Of a stretch of 64,000 nucleotides of DNA, positions 41,895 to 53,263 are shown piece by piece. The stretch is from Effrenium voratum. Its lineage: Eukaryota > Sar > Dinophyceae > Suessiales > Symbiodiniaceae. Numbering within the stretch: the first letter of the stretch is position 1; each line of letters opens with the position of its first letter. The notes under the pieces were generated by a model. That model ran no database searches, was not told the origin of the DNA, and was given only the letters and a program-made list of their open reading frames with translations. A program made the translations under genes and the position numbers. Location of the stretch: assembly GCA_963377175.1 (NCBI GenBank), contig CAUJNA010002846.1, positions 418,501 through 482,500 on the forward strand, read 5' to 3'.

Positions 41895-42012
41895 CATGGG
41901 TATGGGTCAAAATTAAACCACCTGGATATGGACCGCAGGTTTTAGTCATTATTTCCATTTACCACGGTGCCATTTTGGGGTTACCCTATTTTTGACCCAC
42001 AGCCACATGGCC
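41895..42012. repeat. Family-H element, copy 4
   Basis: CATGGGTATGGGTCAAAATT at the left, TTTTTGACCCACAGCCACATG at the right; inverted ends. Confidence 0.65.
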
Positions 42013-42493
42013 ACACTTCAGGGAAACTGGGTGGCTGAACAGAAGGATCGGTGAACAACACCCTGGCAAAAAAATGGAACCATCCAAAACACACCACTCG
42101 ATCCCCCCCCCAAACAACAACTCCATGGCTTCGTGGTCTTTCCCGTTTGGGGGGTGTCGTGTTCCTTCCCCCCCCCCCCCCGCCCCGTGGTGATTTTGGG
42201 CCCCGCCCGGTCCATTTCGGATCTGAGGTCTCGACAACCCGGCACCACCCAGGCGGTAGGTTGTGGACCCAAGCTCCGGATGGACTCCTGCGACCCAACG
42301 AGGCGCGTTCTTTGAGGAGAGACGCGTTGCCCGAGGTTTCAGCGAGGAAATACAAGTCACAGCTGGCCCTTGGGGGGAAAAAAAGGCCAAATACAAGTCA
42401 CAGGTGGCCTTTGGGCAAAAGTAGATGGCCCTGTCCCTTGGAATAAAAACCAGGCTAAGCATCTATGTTCAATCAAACCAACCGAAAAAAGCA
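42013..42493. other. Host stretch without recognised features
   Basis: Has C8 and C14 runs (42105-42180) and a direct pair AAATACAAGTCACAG(C/G)TGGCC at 42346 and 42388. No gene recognised. Confidence 0.3.
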
Positions 42494-42535
42494 CACTGTG
42501 GATGGACGAAATCCATTTCGCACCACCTAAGAAAC
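42494..42535. mobile_element. Family-C MITE-like element, left fragment
   Basis: CACTGTGGATGGACGAAATCC, TTTCGCACCACCTAAGAAAC only. Confidence 0.6.
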
Positions 42536-42800
42536 CGGCACATAGATAAGAATATTCTCGCCCTCAGTCAACTTCGATGGCCCGGGAACCAAAAAAAAGC
42601 GCAAGGTGGTGGGGCTTAAAAAATGGTTGGTCATTGCCCTAACCATCATTGGGCCCTCCATTGAAGGGGTCAGGGTCTCCATTGCAAGGTTTTGGACCTC
42701 AAAAAGGGCCGTTTTGAAGGCCCAAGATGCTTAGGGTGCCCAAAAGAAAGGGGTCAAATGGGCCCATTTTTCAAGGGTCATGGAGAGTCTAGGTGGAGGG

Positions 42801-42922
42801 TTGCGCGTTGCGCATTTCGCACCACGACATGAAAACAGGGGAAACCATATCGCGTGTTGATATTTGCAGGGGAATCGAATCATTCTTAGATGGTGCGAAA
42901 TAGATTTCGTCCATGCGCGGTA
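42801..42922. mobile_element. Family-C MITE-like element, diverged copy
   Basis: Left end worn (TTGCGCGTTGCGCATTTCGC), right end GATGGTGCGAAATAGATTTCG followed by TCCATGCGCGGTA; GATATTTGCAGGGGAATC centre. Confidence 0.55.
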
Positions 42923-43197
42923 GCTCACACGATCACGTCATATCACGTCCGGTGCCGTGCAACGCTGAACTCACCTGAGATTCAGGCACTCAGATCAAAG
43001 CGCCAAGAATCCCACGGTAGCTCACTTCCCAAGGTTGTTTTAATGCCTGTTCTCTGGGTGGTAAGCCTTACTAAGCACTCAGCGAGCTCCCAGATCAGCG
43101 GAAAATGAAAATCTCAACCCCCCAAACTGGTTCTGGGTATGTGTCAAAGGGGGAGGTCCCCTCATGGTAGTATTCCTTTGAGTGTCCCTGACCAACC

Positions 43198-43280
43198 CTC
43201 GGTCCTCCAGTAGAGAATAAGGGTACCAACTTTTTTGTGGTAAGGGAACCCTCCCCCAAAAAGGGAAGAGAAGTGCTGGT
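43198..43280. mobile_element. Family-A MITE-like element, truncated copy
   Basis: CTCGGTCCTCCAGTAGAGAA, GGTACCAACTTTTTTGTGG, GGGAACCCTCCC; right end lost after GAGAAGTGCTGG. Confidence 0.65.
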
Positions 43281-43446
43281 GACTCAAAAAGCAAAGAAAT
43301 ACACTCCCAAAACTGCCCTCGTCTTCAGCTCCTGCAAGACGATCTGCCGCCTTGGAACCGATTTCCCGTGGTCAAATGAAGAGGTTCAAAGAAAAATAAG
43401 AAAAAACACATGGCCATGTTGGAGCTCAAAGAGGGGCTGATTTGGC

Positions 43447-43551
43447 CATGGGTCAAACCCCCGCACCCCCAGTGCCACTAAAAAAACCTCAAATAGGTGG
43501 TGCACCTACCCCAAAATGGTACCATTGGTGTTGACCCATTAAGCCACAACT
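43447..43551. repeat. Family-H element, diverged copy
   Basis: GGCCATGGGTCAAACCCC and GGTGGTGCACCTACCCCAAA, CCATTGGTGTTGACCCATTA. Confidence 0.5.
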
Positions 43552-43848
43552 ACCAGTGATGAACCCGAAAAAACTAGGGGTTCATAGCAGGGGTGCATGG
43601 AGATATGCATTCAGCCTTTGACATGGGCCAGACTTCTTTTCGTGGGACACCTGAAATCAGCTTCCCTTCATGGGCTAGGTGAAACACCCCAAACTTACCG
43701 AGCCTAGATCCGGGTCAAATCCAAAGCAATCCAAACCATCAACTTGTGACTTGACCCCGAGCCTTCGGGGCCCGATGCGAAACAATTCTCTGGTCGTCCG
43801 GAGTCAGGGCATCCACAAAACATGGACTACGAGTCTCCTTTTTAACCT
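43552..43848. other. Host stretch without recognised features
   Basis: Nothing beyond short random frames. Confidence 0.2.
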
Positions 43849-43961
43849 TGGTTGACGTTGGAAGGGGAGCAAAAATCTAAATTCTAGCAGTTGAGTGGTT
43901 GGATTTCAACCACTAAACCACAATAAGCAAACATGTACAATGTTTTCCAACAACAACCATG
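43849..43961. repeat. Family-E element, copy 4
   Basis: GGTTGACGTTGGAAGGGGAG, GGTTGGATTTCAACCACTAA, CCAACAACAACCATG. Confidence 0.7.
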
Positions 43962-44242
43962 TAACCCTGAAAAGATGGGGCTACCAAACATGTTTGCAGT
44001 CCTGACCCCCCCCCAAAAAAAACGGTCTTGACTTACCAGAGACTTCAAGTATGGGAATCCAGCATTCTCGACAAAAAGGCAAGGCCGGTATCCCAACAGC
44101 CTGCAGGACCCTCCCTGCTGAACTGCCCGGATCGATCACCCCGGGTCTTATTGGGCATGCTGTTGGGAAAGCTGCTTTGGGGAGCTGCTTCCAGTTGCGG
44201 ATCTACACCTCTATCGATAAGTTCCAACTTCAAAACCAACAA

Positions 44243-44343
44243 CTCACTTCCCAAGTTGACTGGCCAAAAAAAGTCTGAACTTTTTATTTACCACTAAAAT
44301 GGTCTTTCCAAAAAGTTTAAAGTCCACCAACTCAGGAAGTGAG
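44243..44343. mobile_element. Family-B MITE-like element with ACAA target duplication
   Basis: Ends CTCACTTCCCAAGTTG and CAACTCAGGAAGTGAG are inverted; ACAA precedes (44239-44242) and follows (44344-44347). Confidence 0.75.
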
Positions 44344-44472
44344 ACAAGGACATTTATCCTTCCCTTAAGAAGCCCAGGACGGTTCTTTCATTCTTCGAGG
44401 CCTTCGGGAGATTTCGGGAGTCAGAAGGAACTCCTGGGGCTTGCTTGTTTTGCCCAGCGCAGGAGTCCAATG

Positions 44473-44589
44473 CCAGGTCCTCCAGTAGAGAGGATAGAAG
44501 AAGGCTACCAACTTTTTCTGTAGAAACTATTTTAGTAGGGAAACCCTCCCCAAAAAAGTTGGTAAACCGGCACCTAGCTGGGCACCTAG
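44473..44589. mobile_element. Family-A MITE-like element, copy
   Basis: CCAGGTCCTCCAGTAGAGAG and CACCTAGCTGGGCACCTAG; the right inverted end has lost G residues. Confidence 0.7.
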
Positions 44590-45961
44590 AATGAGTTCCG
44601 ACATTGGATGCCACAAACACGAGAGAGAACCTCCAGCACAAGCGATGGTTTCTTCCGTTTGAAGTTCGCAGCCGGGCCGTCCGAGTGCCCTAGGAACCCT
44701 TGCACGGAGGTTACAGCGCATCACATTGGTGTTTGTGTGGTGTGCTTTTCTTCGGTGAGGTGACCCCTTTTCGGTTGGTCTTCAAAGGAAACCAACGGTT
44801 CTTCAGGTCTCTCGTTCAGAGAGACAAACCCATATTGTGTCTACTCCCCTAAAAAGAAAAAAAACTTTGGGGGGAGAAACCAGGAAAGGAGCATTGTGGG
44901 CTGATGCCAAAGGGAAACCTTTCGGCGCCAAAAAGGGGGAAATATTAACATGTTCGGAAGCTCGCTGAGGAATACCACCGGATCCCAAAAGTGCCAAGGC
45001 GCTGCTCGTGCTCGCCTTAGAAATGCGACAGGGTGAACAAATGCCACACGCATCTGGGGGTGTGGAATTCTTGGAGGATGCCTCTGGAAAACTCCCCATG
45101 GTTTCATCAACTCCATACAAATCAACCCCAGCTTATTATATTATATAGAGGATTCGATTTTCATCATTCCCTCTACTCCAAGAACATTTGAAAATAAAGG
45201 ATGCAAACGAAAAACTTGGTTTTGAGCCTTTTGCTTTCCGAAAACAGGGTTTTGCAACCGAAAACCCCATACAAAACCCATACACAACCCTTACGTTTGC
45301 GTGCTTTTCGTGAAACCGGGTTTTCCCGCGAAGAACCCGGTTATTTTCGAGAACCTTTAAAATAAAAGGTTCTTGGAGTAGAGGGTTGGGTTTCTGAACG
45401 CTGCGATTTCTGGATTTCGCAACCATCCGCAGGTCCTCCACTTGGGGAGTGGGCTGGATGTTTCAATTTTTGCAGGCTTCGATCAAGCCCGTTGTGGAAT
45501 AGGGGGTGCTTCTCCAATTCTGGGTTTAGAAGTTTCGTGGTTGGAAGGCCAGTTTTGGAGGGGAATAGCCAGGGGTGCTTCACATGAGGTCAACAGAAAA
45601 CCTTTGCGCAGCTCGAGAACCCAAAATGGGTTCGTGTTGTTTTGAGGCTTCAGGGTACACCTTTTTGGGGTAAAGGGAAACACCAAAGCAAACAAACAAA
45701 AAACTGCCATTTTCAGAGCGCCCGTATCATATTTATAACGCACCTCAAATTTTGGGGATTTCCCTCATGGCTTCCTGTCCCACAAAAGTGGGCTTGAGCC
45801 AAACCTTGTGGGCATTTCGACTCTGGGCGTCCAAATCCTGGTGCCCGGGCCTCCACAAGGCACCTAGAGTCCTTGAAAAAGTCACTTAGAGGGGATCGGC
45901 GCTTCCTTCTTCGAGGCGTCCGGCTGAGCGTCTGGGGGGGTTTTCCACTCTGCCCAAAAAC
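44590..45961. other. Host stretch without recognised features
   Basis: Short fragment GCGATTTCTGGATTTCGCAACCATCC near 45,400 is a worn family-C end. No gene recognised. Confidence 0.25.
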
Positions 45962-46090
45962 TCTAGGGGTTGCTTCCAACCATTCTTTTCAACCATCCTT
46001 CTTTTCAACACCGATCGCTGTTTCCCCAGGGCGTTGGGTTTTTTAGAAAGAAGGATGCCTGGAAAGACTGGAAATGGAAGCTACCCCTAG
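45962..46090. repeat. Family-I element, copy 4, clean ends
   Basis: TCTAGGGGTTGCTTCC and GGAAGCTACCCCTAG are inverted; inner GATCGCTGTTTCCCCAGGG. Confidence 0.7.
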
Positions 46091-46210
46091 GAAAAACCGC
46101 CCGCCGCGGTTTTTCGCCTGGATGGCAGAAGCTTCATCTTCGAACTGCACCAAAAAATGGAACTAACAGGTGATCACCTTTTGTGGCCACTATAGAGGGG
46201 AAGCCCAAAC

Positions 46211-46314
46211 CTCACTTGCTGAGTGGATGGCCCAAAAAAAACAAAACTTTAAATTTACCACTTAAATGGTCCAAAGCCAAAAAGTGTTCAAAGTTCATGA
46301 ACTCAGGAAGTGAG
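46211..46314. mobile_element. Family-B MITE-like element, copy
   Basis: CTCACTTGCTGAGTGGATGG, TTTACCACTTAAATGGTCC, CATGAACTCAGGAAGTGAG. Confidence 0.75.
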
Positions 46315-46435
46315 AAAGGGGAAAACCAACAGGTCCATGGTCTCGATGCGCTTACCACTGAGACCGACATAGACCCTGGCGGGCGCCATGACGTCAGGAA
46401 CCCCGTAAGACGACCAAAGGGCTCCTACTGTGGAT

Positions 46436-46545
46436 GGACCAAATCCATTTCGCACCACCCAAGAAACAATGGGGAACCATTGTTTGTTGGTATTTACAGG
46501 GGGATCAAATCATTGCCAGGGCTTAGGTGGTGCAGCATGACAGTA
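46436..46545. mobile_element. Family-C MITE-like element with shortened right end
   Basis: TACTGTGGATGGACCAAATCC at the left; the right end reads CTTAGGTGGTGCAGCATGAC AGTA, about 15 bp shorter than the norm. Confidence 0.65.
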
Positions 46546-46585
46546 TGACCCCCAGCAACACATCGCCCTGAACGGAAACTCCGAC

Positions 46586-46699
46586 ATGGTTGACCTTGGA
46601 AGGGGAGCAAACATTCTCAAATCTTAGCAGTGAAGTGGATTTGGATTTCAACCACTAAACCACAGCAAAATGTAACATGTTTCCCAACAACAACCATGA
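46586..46699. repeat. Family-E element, copy 5, clean inverted ends
   Basis: CATGGTTGACCTTGGAAGGG at the left and CCCAACAACAACCATG at the right. Confidence 0.7.
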
Positions 46700-47113
46700 C
46701 ATGGAGATACGACGAACTAAAAGGTGATGGTACCACCCAAGGGACAAAAAAGGGCCCAATCATATAAACAACACACAGAACAAGTCAAAACAAAAATCCA
46801 GAAGCCCAGAGACACAAAAACCATAAATGTCACAAGCAACCAAAAGAAGTCCAGACAATGAGTGCTGGCAAGAAACAAAAACAAGTTGAGAAAGCCCCGA
46901 TCTGACTTCTGGTAACTGCCATGGCTGCCAGGCCTTCTTAGGTGACAATTGAGAAGGTCATGCCGGTGATAAAGAAAACAAACCAGGACCTCTCAAGTTC
47001 CAGACGAGAAAAAACAAAAACGGCATCACGACTTACAGTCTCTTTTCTGGGATGCCCTCAGATCCCCTGCAAAAAGTTGATATAATCTTTTGTGGGTTAA
47101 ATGGAAACTACCA
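46700..47113. other. Host stretch without recognised features
   Basis: A-rich on the plus strand; no motif seen. Confidence 0.2.
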
Positions 47114-47226
47114 CTAGGTCTTCCAGTACAGAGGATAGAATAAGAGTAACAACTTTTTTCTGTAGTCTATTTTAGTAGGGGAACCCTCTCCCCAAAAAGG
47201 GGAGAGAAGGGCACTGGGCGACCTAG
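47114..47226. mobile_element. Family-A MITE-like element with ACCA target duplication
   Basis: CTAGGTCTTCCAGTACAGAG and GAGAAGGGCACTGGGCGACCTAG (shown in parts), 113 bp; ACCA on both sides (47110-47113, 47227-47230). Confidence 0.8.
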
Positions 47227-47281
47227 ACCACTAAACCAACTAAAAAGCTACAAAGCTAAGGAACCGGATGGCTGGCAGCTG

Positions 47282-47393
47282 ACTCCCCATTCTGTTCAAC
47301 CATCGTTCTTTTCAATAACCGATCGCCGTTTCCCTGGGTTTCTGAAGGTTTTGTAGAAAGAAGGAGTCCTGGAAAGAATGGGGAAGGTAGCCC
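47282..47393. repeat. Family-I element, copy 5
   Basis: CTCCCCATTCTGTTCAACCA, GATCGCCGTTTCCCTGGGTT, CTGGAAAGAATGGGGAAGGT. Confidence 0.6.
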
Positions 47394-47817
47394 GGTAGCC
47401 CTATAATATAGGTGTCTTTTTTAGATGCGACGAACAACCAATTCGTGGGAATCTGTTTGCAACGACCCCGAAGCGTCATCGGATTGCAAGGAAATGGAAG
47501 GTACCCCTAGACTGGTTGCTTCTTTTCGTCCGAGTGGCAGTCCCAGAAGATCTGCAAAAGAAAGCCCAGAAGGCATAGACCATAGCAGAGGTCCGCTAGG
47601 TCGCCCACGGCTGGCGGCGGGAAAAAACAACAACGAGGCAACCCATGTCCCTTGGCCCACATTGCTCTTGACCCCCCTGCAAAAAGTTTAACTTTTTTGG
47701 GATTCAGTGGAAAACCCCTTTATTTCCCAAAAAGTTAAAGTCTAAAGATCCAACCCAATAGCAGTCAAGGGGTAAGAACAATTGCGACATTCCGGTTTTG
47801 CCCAATATTTTTATTCA
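47394..47817. other. Host stretch without recognised features
   Basis: No family copies and no gene recognised; a frame at 47425-47691 is open on both strands without motifs. Confidence 0.2.
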
Positions 47818-47920
47818 GAAGGCCCTTCATGAGGGGGGGGGGGGGGTGAAACATAGATTTGGTAGTTGTTCTTATGTTTCTTTGACGCTTTTCAAAAAAA
47901 CAACAACCTCAATTTGTTCT
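47818..47920. repeat. Second copy of the repeat beside the virus boundary
   Basis: CAGAAGGCCCTTCATGAGGG, G14 run, GATTTGGTAGTTGTTCTTAT, CAACCTCAA; compare 13,391-13,500. Confidence 0.5.
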
Positions 47921-49155
47921 CCAAAATGTAGAATACTTTTGGAGGACTGTATTGAGAACAAAGTTCAATGTATGAAAAACAATAAATGGCTGCAACTGTT
48001 CCTTCCAGCTATTTGATATCACCAACGGGTGAAAGACAACATATGAATCGCATATGAATGTACATGCTAATGTCAAGCTTGACCTCAAGCATTGTTGTGC
48101 ACTATCACTTGGGGAGTTCCAGCTTGGTGTTGCAGAAAGTGGCAACCTAACACCAACACGCCCACAACCCGTAAACGGGTTGTGGGAATGATCCGTTTGG
48201 GATTCCCTGAAATGAACCACTCACCTTGGAGGATTGAGTGGGTCAGGGATTGTTTTCCCAGGCGTTCCATCTCCATGTGGATGGCTCGTCTTTTCTTGAC
48301 GAAAAAACACAATCTTTTGAGCGTCCCCTAAAAGATACCCGCCTATATTGAAAAGGTTAGGTCTGGTAGAAGATTTGTCTGCACCTGCGCGGGAATTGCC
48401 CACTGTCATACCAACCAGGTTACCCCGCATTCCCACCACCTTAAAAGGCACCATCAATCAAGGAAAGGACAGTCATATTGGGCTAAATCGCTCCTCTTAT
48501 TCTTACCCTCTGTGGCTCAACAGAATTGCACTAAAGACCCAATTGCAACCCAATTTCCTCTTGAAGGGACCCCGTGTCAGATGCGATGCCCTGTCAGTCG
48601 AGAGGGTAAAGTTTACCCAAGAACTAAAGGACTGTTTGTCAATTATCTATACTTGTGAAGCCAGGAACAACTCTGCACTGCATGAAAGTTGGCCAACCTG
48701 ATAACAACTGAAGCGGTCTACCCAAAGCCGTACAAAGAACTAGCAGGGCGGACCTATTCCTGGCTGGGACTGTCCACTGTGAATGGGCAGCATCCACGTC
48801 GCACTAGTTGGGATGGATGAAACCCCAATACCATGATAGAGCACCTACTAGGACCAACTGGTGCCGTTTTGTGGATATTGTCACACAGTATTAACCTTCA
48901 CTGACCCGGGTGCTGGAGGTGTATATACTCTGTACATGGTGTGCTGTCGCTTGTATACCCCATCTTGCCCTTGGGTGTAGCGAGTGGAAATCCTGAGAGC
49001 GGCTCCTTCTCCGGCTTGGACGTTGGAATGGAAGGCGTCCAGGGTTCAACCCCAAATCACAGCCCCCAAGATCGGAATCAACTTTTAAGAAGGGGATCCA
49101 CCCCACCATCGCCTCCTCTCCGTTTCTCTCTTCCCCCTAGGCAACGGGTCCCAAC
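47921..49155. other. Host stretch; one short perfect palindrome
   Basis: CCCACAACCCGT and ACGGGTTGTGGG pair with a 2-base loop at 48161-48186. It could be a terminator-like hairpin but has no gene context here. Confidence 0.3.
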
Positions 49156-49308
49156 TACTGATGGGTGGCGAAATCCATCCAGAAATCGCACCACCTTTCA
49201 GCCACCCTGGAATGATTCGATGTCCCTGCAAACACCCAAAAACGTTCTGTTTTTTGTTTTTCTGGTTTCAAAGTTGTGCTTTTAATGGATTTCGCAACCA
49301 TCCACAGT
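49156..49308. mobile_element. Family-C MITE-like element, enlarged copy
   Basis: TACTGATGGGTGGCGAAATC, GATTCGATGTCCCTGCAAAC, ATGGATTTCGCAACCATCCA; inner part replaced by about 30 unrelated bases. Confidence 0.55.
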
Positions 49309-49456
49309 GGGACACAGTGATGAATCCCCCACCTTCCATGTTCCTCTCCAACACTGATGAATCCCCACTAAAACAGAGCACATCCCCATATTAAATAAAC
49401 AGGGGGTTATCAATTCGGGGTCAACAGTGGGGCCCCTTCCCCGCACCATCTTTGAA

Positions 49457-49498
49457 CTAGGTCCTCCAGTAGAGAGGGTAGCATAAGGGTACCCTTGT
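49457..49498. mobile_element. Family-A MITE-like element, left fragment
   Basis: CTAGGTCCTCCAGTAGAGAG, GTAGCATAAGGGTACC; nothing of the right half remains. Confidence 0.65.
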
Positions 49499-49628
49499 TC
49501 CCCAACAGCTGAAAGCTTTGGGGTCTCAGCCCAGATGGGCTCGGGGGGGGTCCGGGGCGGCCCTGAGGTAAGGTCCCACGAGGGTTCCACGAGGGTTCCA
49601 CCAGTTCCACCAGGGTTCCACGAGGGCT

Positions 49629-49758
49629 GCTTGCATCCATCGCCCTTGCCTGTGAAGGCCATGGACACGAGCATGGCGACTACCGGCACAAAGCTCGCCA
49701 CACTCGCCACCCAAAATCCTCCGATGGCCAAGTCGCTGAGGCTCGGAGGGAATCCCCT
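49629..49758. other. Coding-like island, strand uncertain
   Basis: The minus strand reads GGFWVASVASFVPVVAMLVS in a G/C-ending codon pattern, a possible membrane segment, between GTGTCAG and a GC-type donor-like ACAG/GCAAGG. The plus strand gives an equally open Thr/Ala-rich frame. Confidence 0.2.
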
Positions 49759-50269
49759 GACACGAAGGTATGAGTCATAGTCAACACCTGGCTGGGATTG
49801 TCCCTTACTACCCTCCAATTACCCGGGTTTTGAGTGTGGCTCAGATAGGCTCTGGTGCCTGATTTTTTGTTTGGGGGGGGAGGGGTTTCGGAGTTTAGGG
49901 GGGTTTAGGGGGCTGTTGGCGGCCAATTGTTCCCTTATATCCGTACCTCACCCTGTCAATCACGGCGAATTTAGGGGGTGGGGTTGCCAGGTTGGAACAG
50001 CCATTTCATAGTATAGACCCCTTTCTCTATCACAAACCGCATGTTAAAAAATTATGCAGGTCAGCCTCGCACATTTCAAGGGGGGATCATACCTTACAAT
50101 CCCAAAAAACGGTTTTAGGCTTCGATCGCGGTCGCTTCGGTGCTGCGGTATTCGGCTGTGCAAGCCAAGCTTCTCAAGGGCAGAGCGGCATAAGCGCACA
50201 CCACCTGAGAAAGCCAACGGGTTCCATTTGCAAAACCACACAGGACAAGGGTTGCTTACCTGGACCTGA
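49759..50269. other. Host stretch without recognised features
   Basis: G-rich block (49865-49910) and nothing else noted. Confidence 0.2.
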
Positions 50270-50388
50270 TACAGTGGACGGACGAAATCCTGCACCACCT
50301 TGAAACCACCGGAAACCATTGTTGGTTGGTATGTACAGTGAAATCATCATTCCAGGGTTTCTTAGGTGGTGCAGGATTTCGTCCATCA
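50270..50388. mobile_element. Family-C MITE-like element, copy
   Basis: TACAGTGGACGGACGAAATCC, GCACCACC, GGTGGTGC, GGATTTCGTCCATC; the last bases of the right end are lost. A family-I right fragment (about 50,389-50,445) follows directly. Confidence 0.7.
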
Positions 50389-50598
50389 AAAACCCTGGGG
50401 AAATGCCTGATGGCTGAAAAGAACGGGGAATCAACTCCTAGAAGAGTTTCTTCAGTGGAGCCTTCAAGGAAAAAACCCGCAGTTGCCATAGGCAGCCACC
50501 AGACTTCCTCAAGGAAGCCACAGAACGTGACCAAAATGGGTCTTGCCCAAGCGAGAACCTCTTCGCGGTATGTGCAAGCACGAACCTCGATCACCTAA

Positions 50599-50625
50599 GA
50601 GGGCACCGTTCGCTGGGGGACCTAG
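50599..50625. mobile_element. Family-A MITE-like element, right fragment
   Basis: GAGGGCACCGTTCGCTGGGG followed by GACCTAG. Confidence 0.6.
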
Positions 50626-51974
50626 ATGGTGTGCCTCAACCCCCTTTTGGCTTCAAAGGAAAGGTTCAAATCCACATCCAAATCCACAGGGCTCCAACGC
50701 ACCAAGGCATCGAAGTAAATTGGTTTTACAGGGAGGCAGTGTGTCCTTTTCTTAGACCCCTCCAAAATCGAGAAAAGGGGTACCACAAAAAGACTCACTC
50801 TCTCTAGGAACAAGACGCTGAAGGTTTTCTCGTTGTGAAAGACCTGAAAGGGTCAGAGAAAACGGATGGTTTGGTCGACTCGAAGCCACAAACAACTGTG
50901 TCTTTCAAAACATCCCTGGCGCGTTCCCATTCACAATTTAGCGTCTGAGTGCAACAAACATCTTCCAAACGACTGGATTGGTCTTACAAAAACAGTCGCC
51001 AAAGTCTAGCAACTCAGGGAGTGAGGGCCTTTATAATGCCACACGCACCAACACACACACACACTCCTTGTGCGGGGACATTGAGTTTACACCACCGGAT
51101 AGTCTTAAAGACACACCCTGTCCCTTTGTTTACTTTCTATCAGGGCATTGAAGCGGGAAACCCTGGCTTTGGAAGACCGGACTTGTTGGCTCACCCAAAG
51201 CTTCACACTGGCTATGGTCGTGGCTTCCTTCCTGTTGCAATCAACTTATCTACATGGATGGCTTGTCTTTTTTGTGAGGCGAAGCTTGGTATCCTTTTTG
51301 GTGTTGTTTAGGAAAACCAATCCAGTGATTCCACTTGCCAGAAAGGTAACCAAGGGACCCCTTGAAAAACCACAACAAACAATGGTGCGTTACCTACTAT
51401 AGTGGTCACTGGGATCCACTGGGAAAAGGACAGCCAGTTTGCCATTTTCGGATGCCAGGTCCCACATTCCCCTACCAAACTCCTTCAGGGGGAATCTAGA
51501 GGTGTGCCCCGGGTGAAGTCACCATGAGCAGGGGTCACGGATTTTCCCAAATCAAGACCCGGTGCTTCCAGGCAAGCAACCTTTTGCAGATCACCCTTCA
51601 AGTTGAAGCCCCCTCTATGATGGTTTGGACAAGCCCTCAAGTTTTTGTCTGCCAAAACCACAATAGACCCGCATTCACCTCTCTGCGTATTTCCGGGAAC
51701 AGGATAAGGCCGACGACTGGCGTCTATAGTGGCGAAACGCCTAGAAGCATTTTGGAGGTTTCACAAAGGGGGCTCTGGCCTGGGAGACCCAGAGCAAAAG
51801 CCAGGGTTAGCACCCCTTCAGCTAACTCCCAACCAAGTAACCCTTTTCTGGTACGTTTTTCAAGGGGAACCGTGGGCAGGGTGAAAAAGGATGGGACAGC
51901 CTTTTTCCTTCCAGACTGGCAAACAAAAGCAAGTTGCTGGTTGGGGAAATGAAGAAAACAGCGGGCAACGAGGC
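50626..51974. other. Host stretch with one family-B fragment
   Basis: At 50,971-51,025 stands GACTGGATTGGTCTTAC...AACTCAGGGAGTGAG, a worn family-B right half. No gene recognised in the rest. Confidence 0.3.
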
Positions 51975-52053
51975 TTGGCAAAAGTTTGGCAACTCCTTTA
52001 CCACTAAAATAATCTTCCCAAAAAGTTTAAAGTTCATGAACTCAGGAAGTGAG
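51975..52053. mobile_element. Family-B MITE-like element, left-truncated copy
   Basis: TTTACCACTAAAATAATCTT, CCCAAAAAGTTTAAAGTTCA, TGAACTCAGGAAGTGAG; the part kept is almost identical to the element split at 37,133-40,910, so these two share a subfamily (AATAATC instead of AATGGTC). Confidence 0.7.
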
Positions 52054-52238
52054 ACAAAAGAAAACCCATTCTTGTGGGGTCCATGTTTCCTCATGTTGCG
52101 AACCCATCTTCTTCCAGACTGAAGAAGGCAACCCAACCAAGCTGCTCCCACCACCACCCGCTCCAAAACGCAAAAAACACAAACCCCCAAAACATAGCTC
52201 CAGCGTTGGTCGGCTTTGGTGGCCTGTCGCGGGGTTGG

Positions 52239-52650
52239 TTTGTGTGTGTGTGTGTGTGTCGGTGTGTCTGTGCGTCTGTGTGTCTACATCGGTGTGTCTG
52301 TGTGTCTGTGTGTCTATGTGTCTGTGTGTCTGTGTGTCTGTGTGTCTGTGTGTCTGTGTGTCTGTGTGTCTGTGTGTCTGTGTGTCTGTGTGTCTGTGTG
52401 TCTGTGTGTCTGTGTGTGCTGTGTGTCTGTGTGTCTGTGTGTCTGTGTGTCTGTGTGTCTGTGTGTCTGTGTGTCTGTGTGTCTACGTGTCTACGTGTCT
52501 GCGTGTCTGCGTGTCTGCGTGTCTGCGTGTCTGCGTGTCTGCGTGTCTGCGTGTCTGCGTGTCTGCGTGTCTGCGTGTCTGCGTGTCTGCGTGTCTGCGT
52601 GTGGGTGTGTGGGTGTGTGTGTGTGTGCGTGCGTGCGTGCGTGTGTGCGA

Positions 52651-52681
<31 letters not shown>

Positions 52682-53232
52682 TGGGTGCGTGGGTGCGTGT
52701 GGGTGCGTGTGGGTGCGTGTGGGTGCGTGTGGGTGCGTGTGGGTGCGTGTGGGTGCGTGCGGGTGCGTGCGGGTGCGTGTGGGTGCGTGTGGGTGCGTGT
52801 GGGTGCGTGTGGGTGCGTGTGGGTGCGTGTGGGTGCGTGTGGGTGCGTGTGGGTGCGTGTGGGTGCGTGTGGGTGCGTGTGGGTGCGTGTGGGTGTGGGT
52901 GCGTGTGGGTGCGTGTGGGTGCGTGTGGGTGCGTGTGGGTGCGTGTGGGTGCGTGTGGGTGCGTGTGGGTGCGTGTGGGTGCGTGTGGGTGCGTGTGGGT
53001 GCGTGTGGGTGCGTGTGGGTGCGTGTGCGTGGGCGTGGGCGTGCGTGGGTGTGGTGTGGGTGTGGGCGTGCGCGTGGGCGTGCGCGTGCGCGTGCGCGTG
53101 TGCGTGCGTGCGCGTGCGTGTGCGTGCGCGTGCGTGTGCGCGTGGCGCGTGCGCGTGCGCGTGTGCGTGTGCGTGTGCGTGTGCGTGTGTGCGTGTGCGT
53201 GTGCGTGTGCGTGTGCGTGTGCGTGTGCGTGT

Positions 53233-53263
<31 letters not shown>
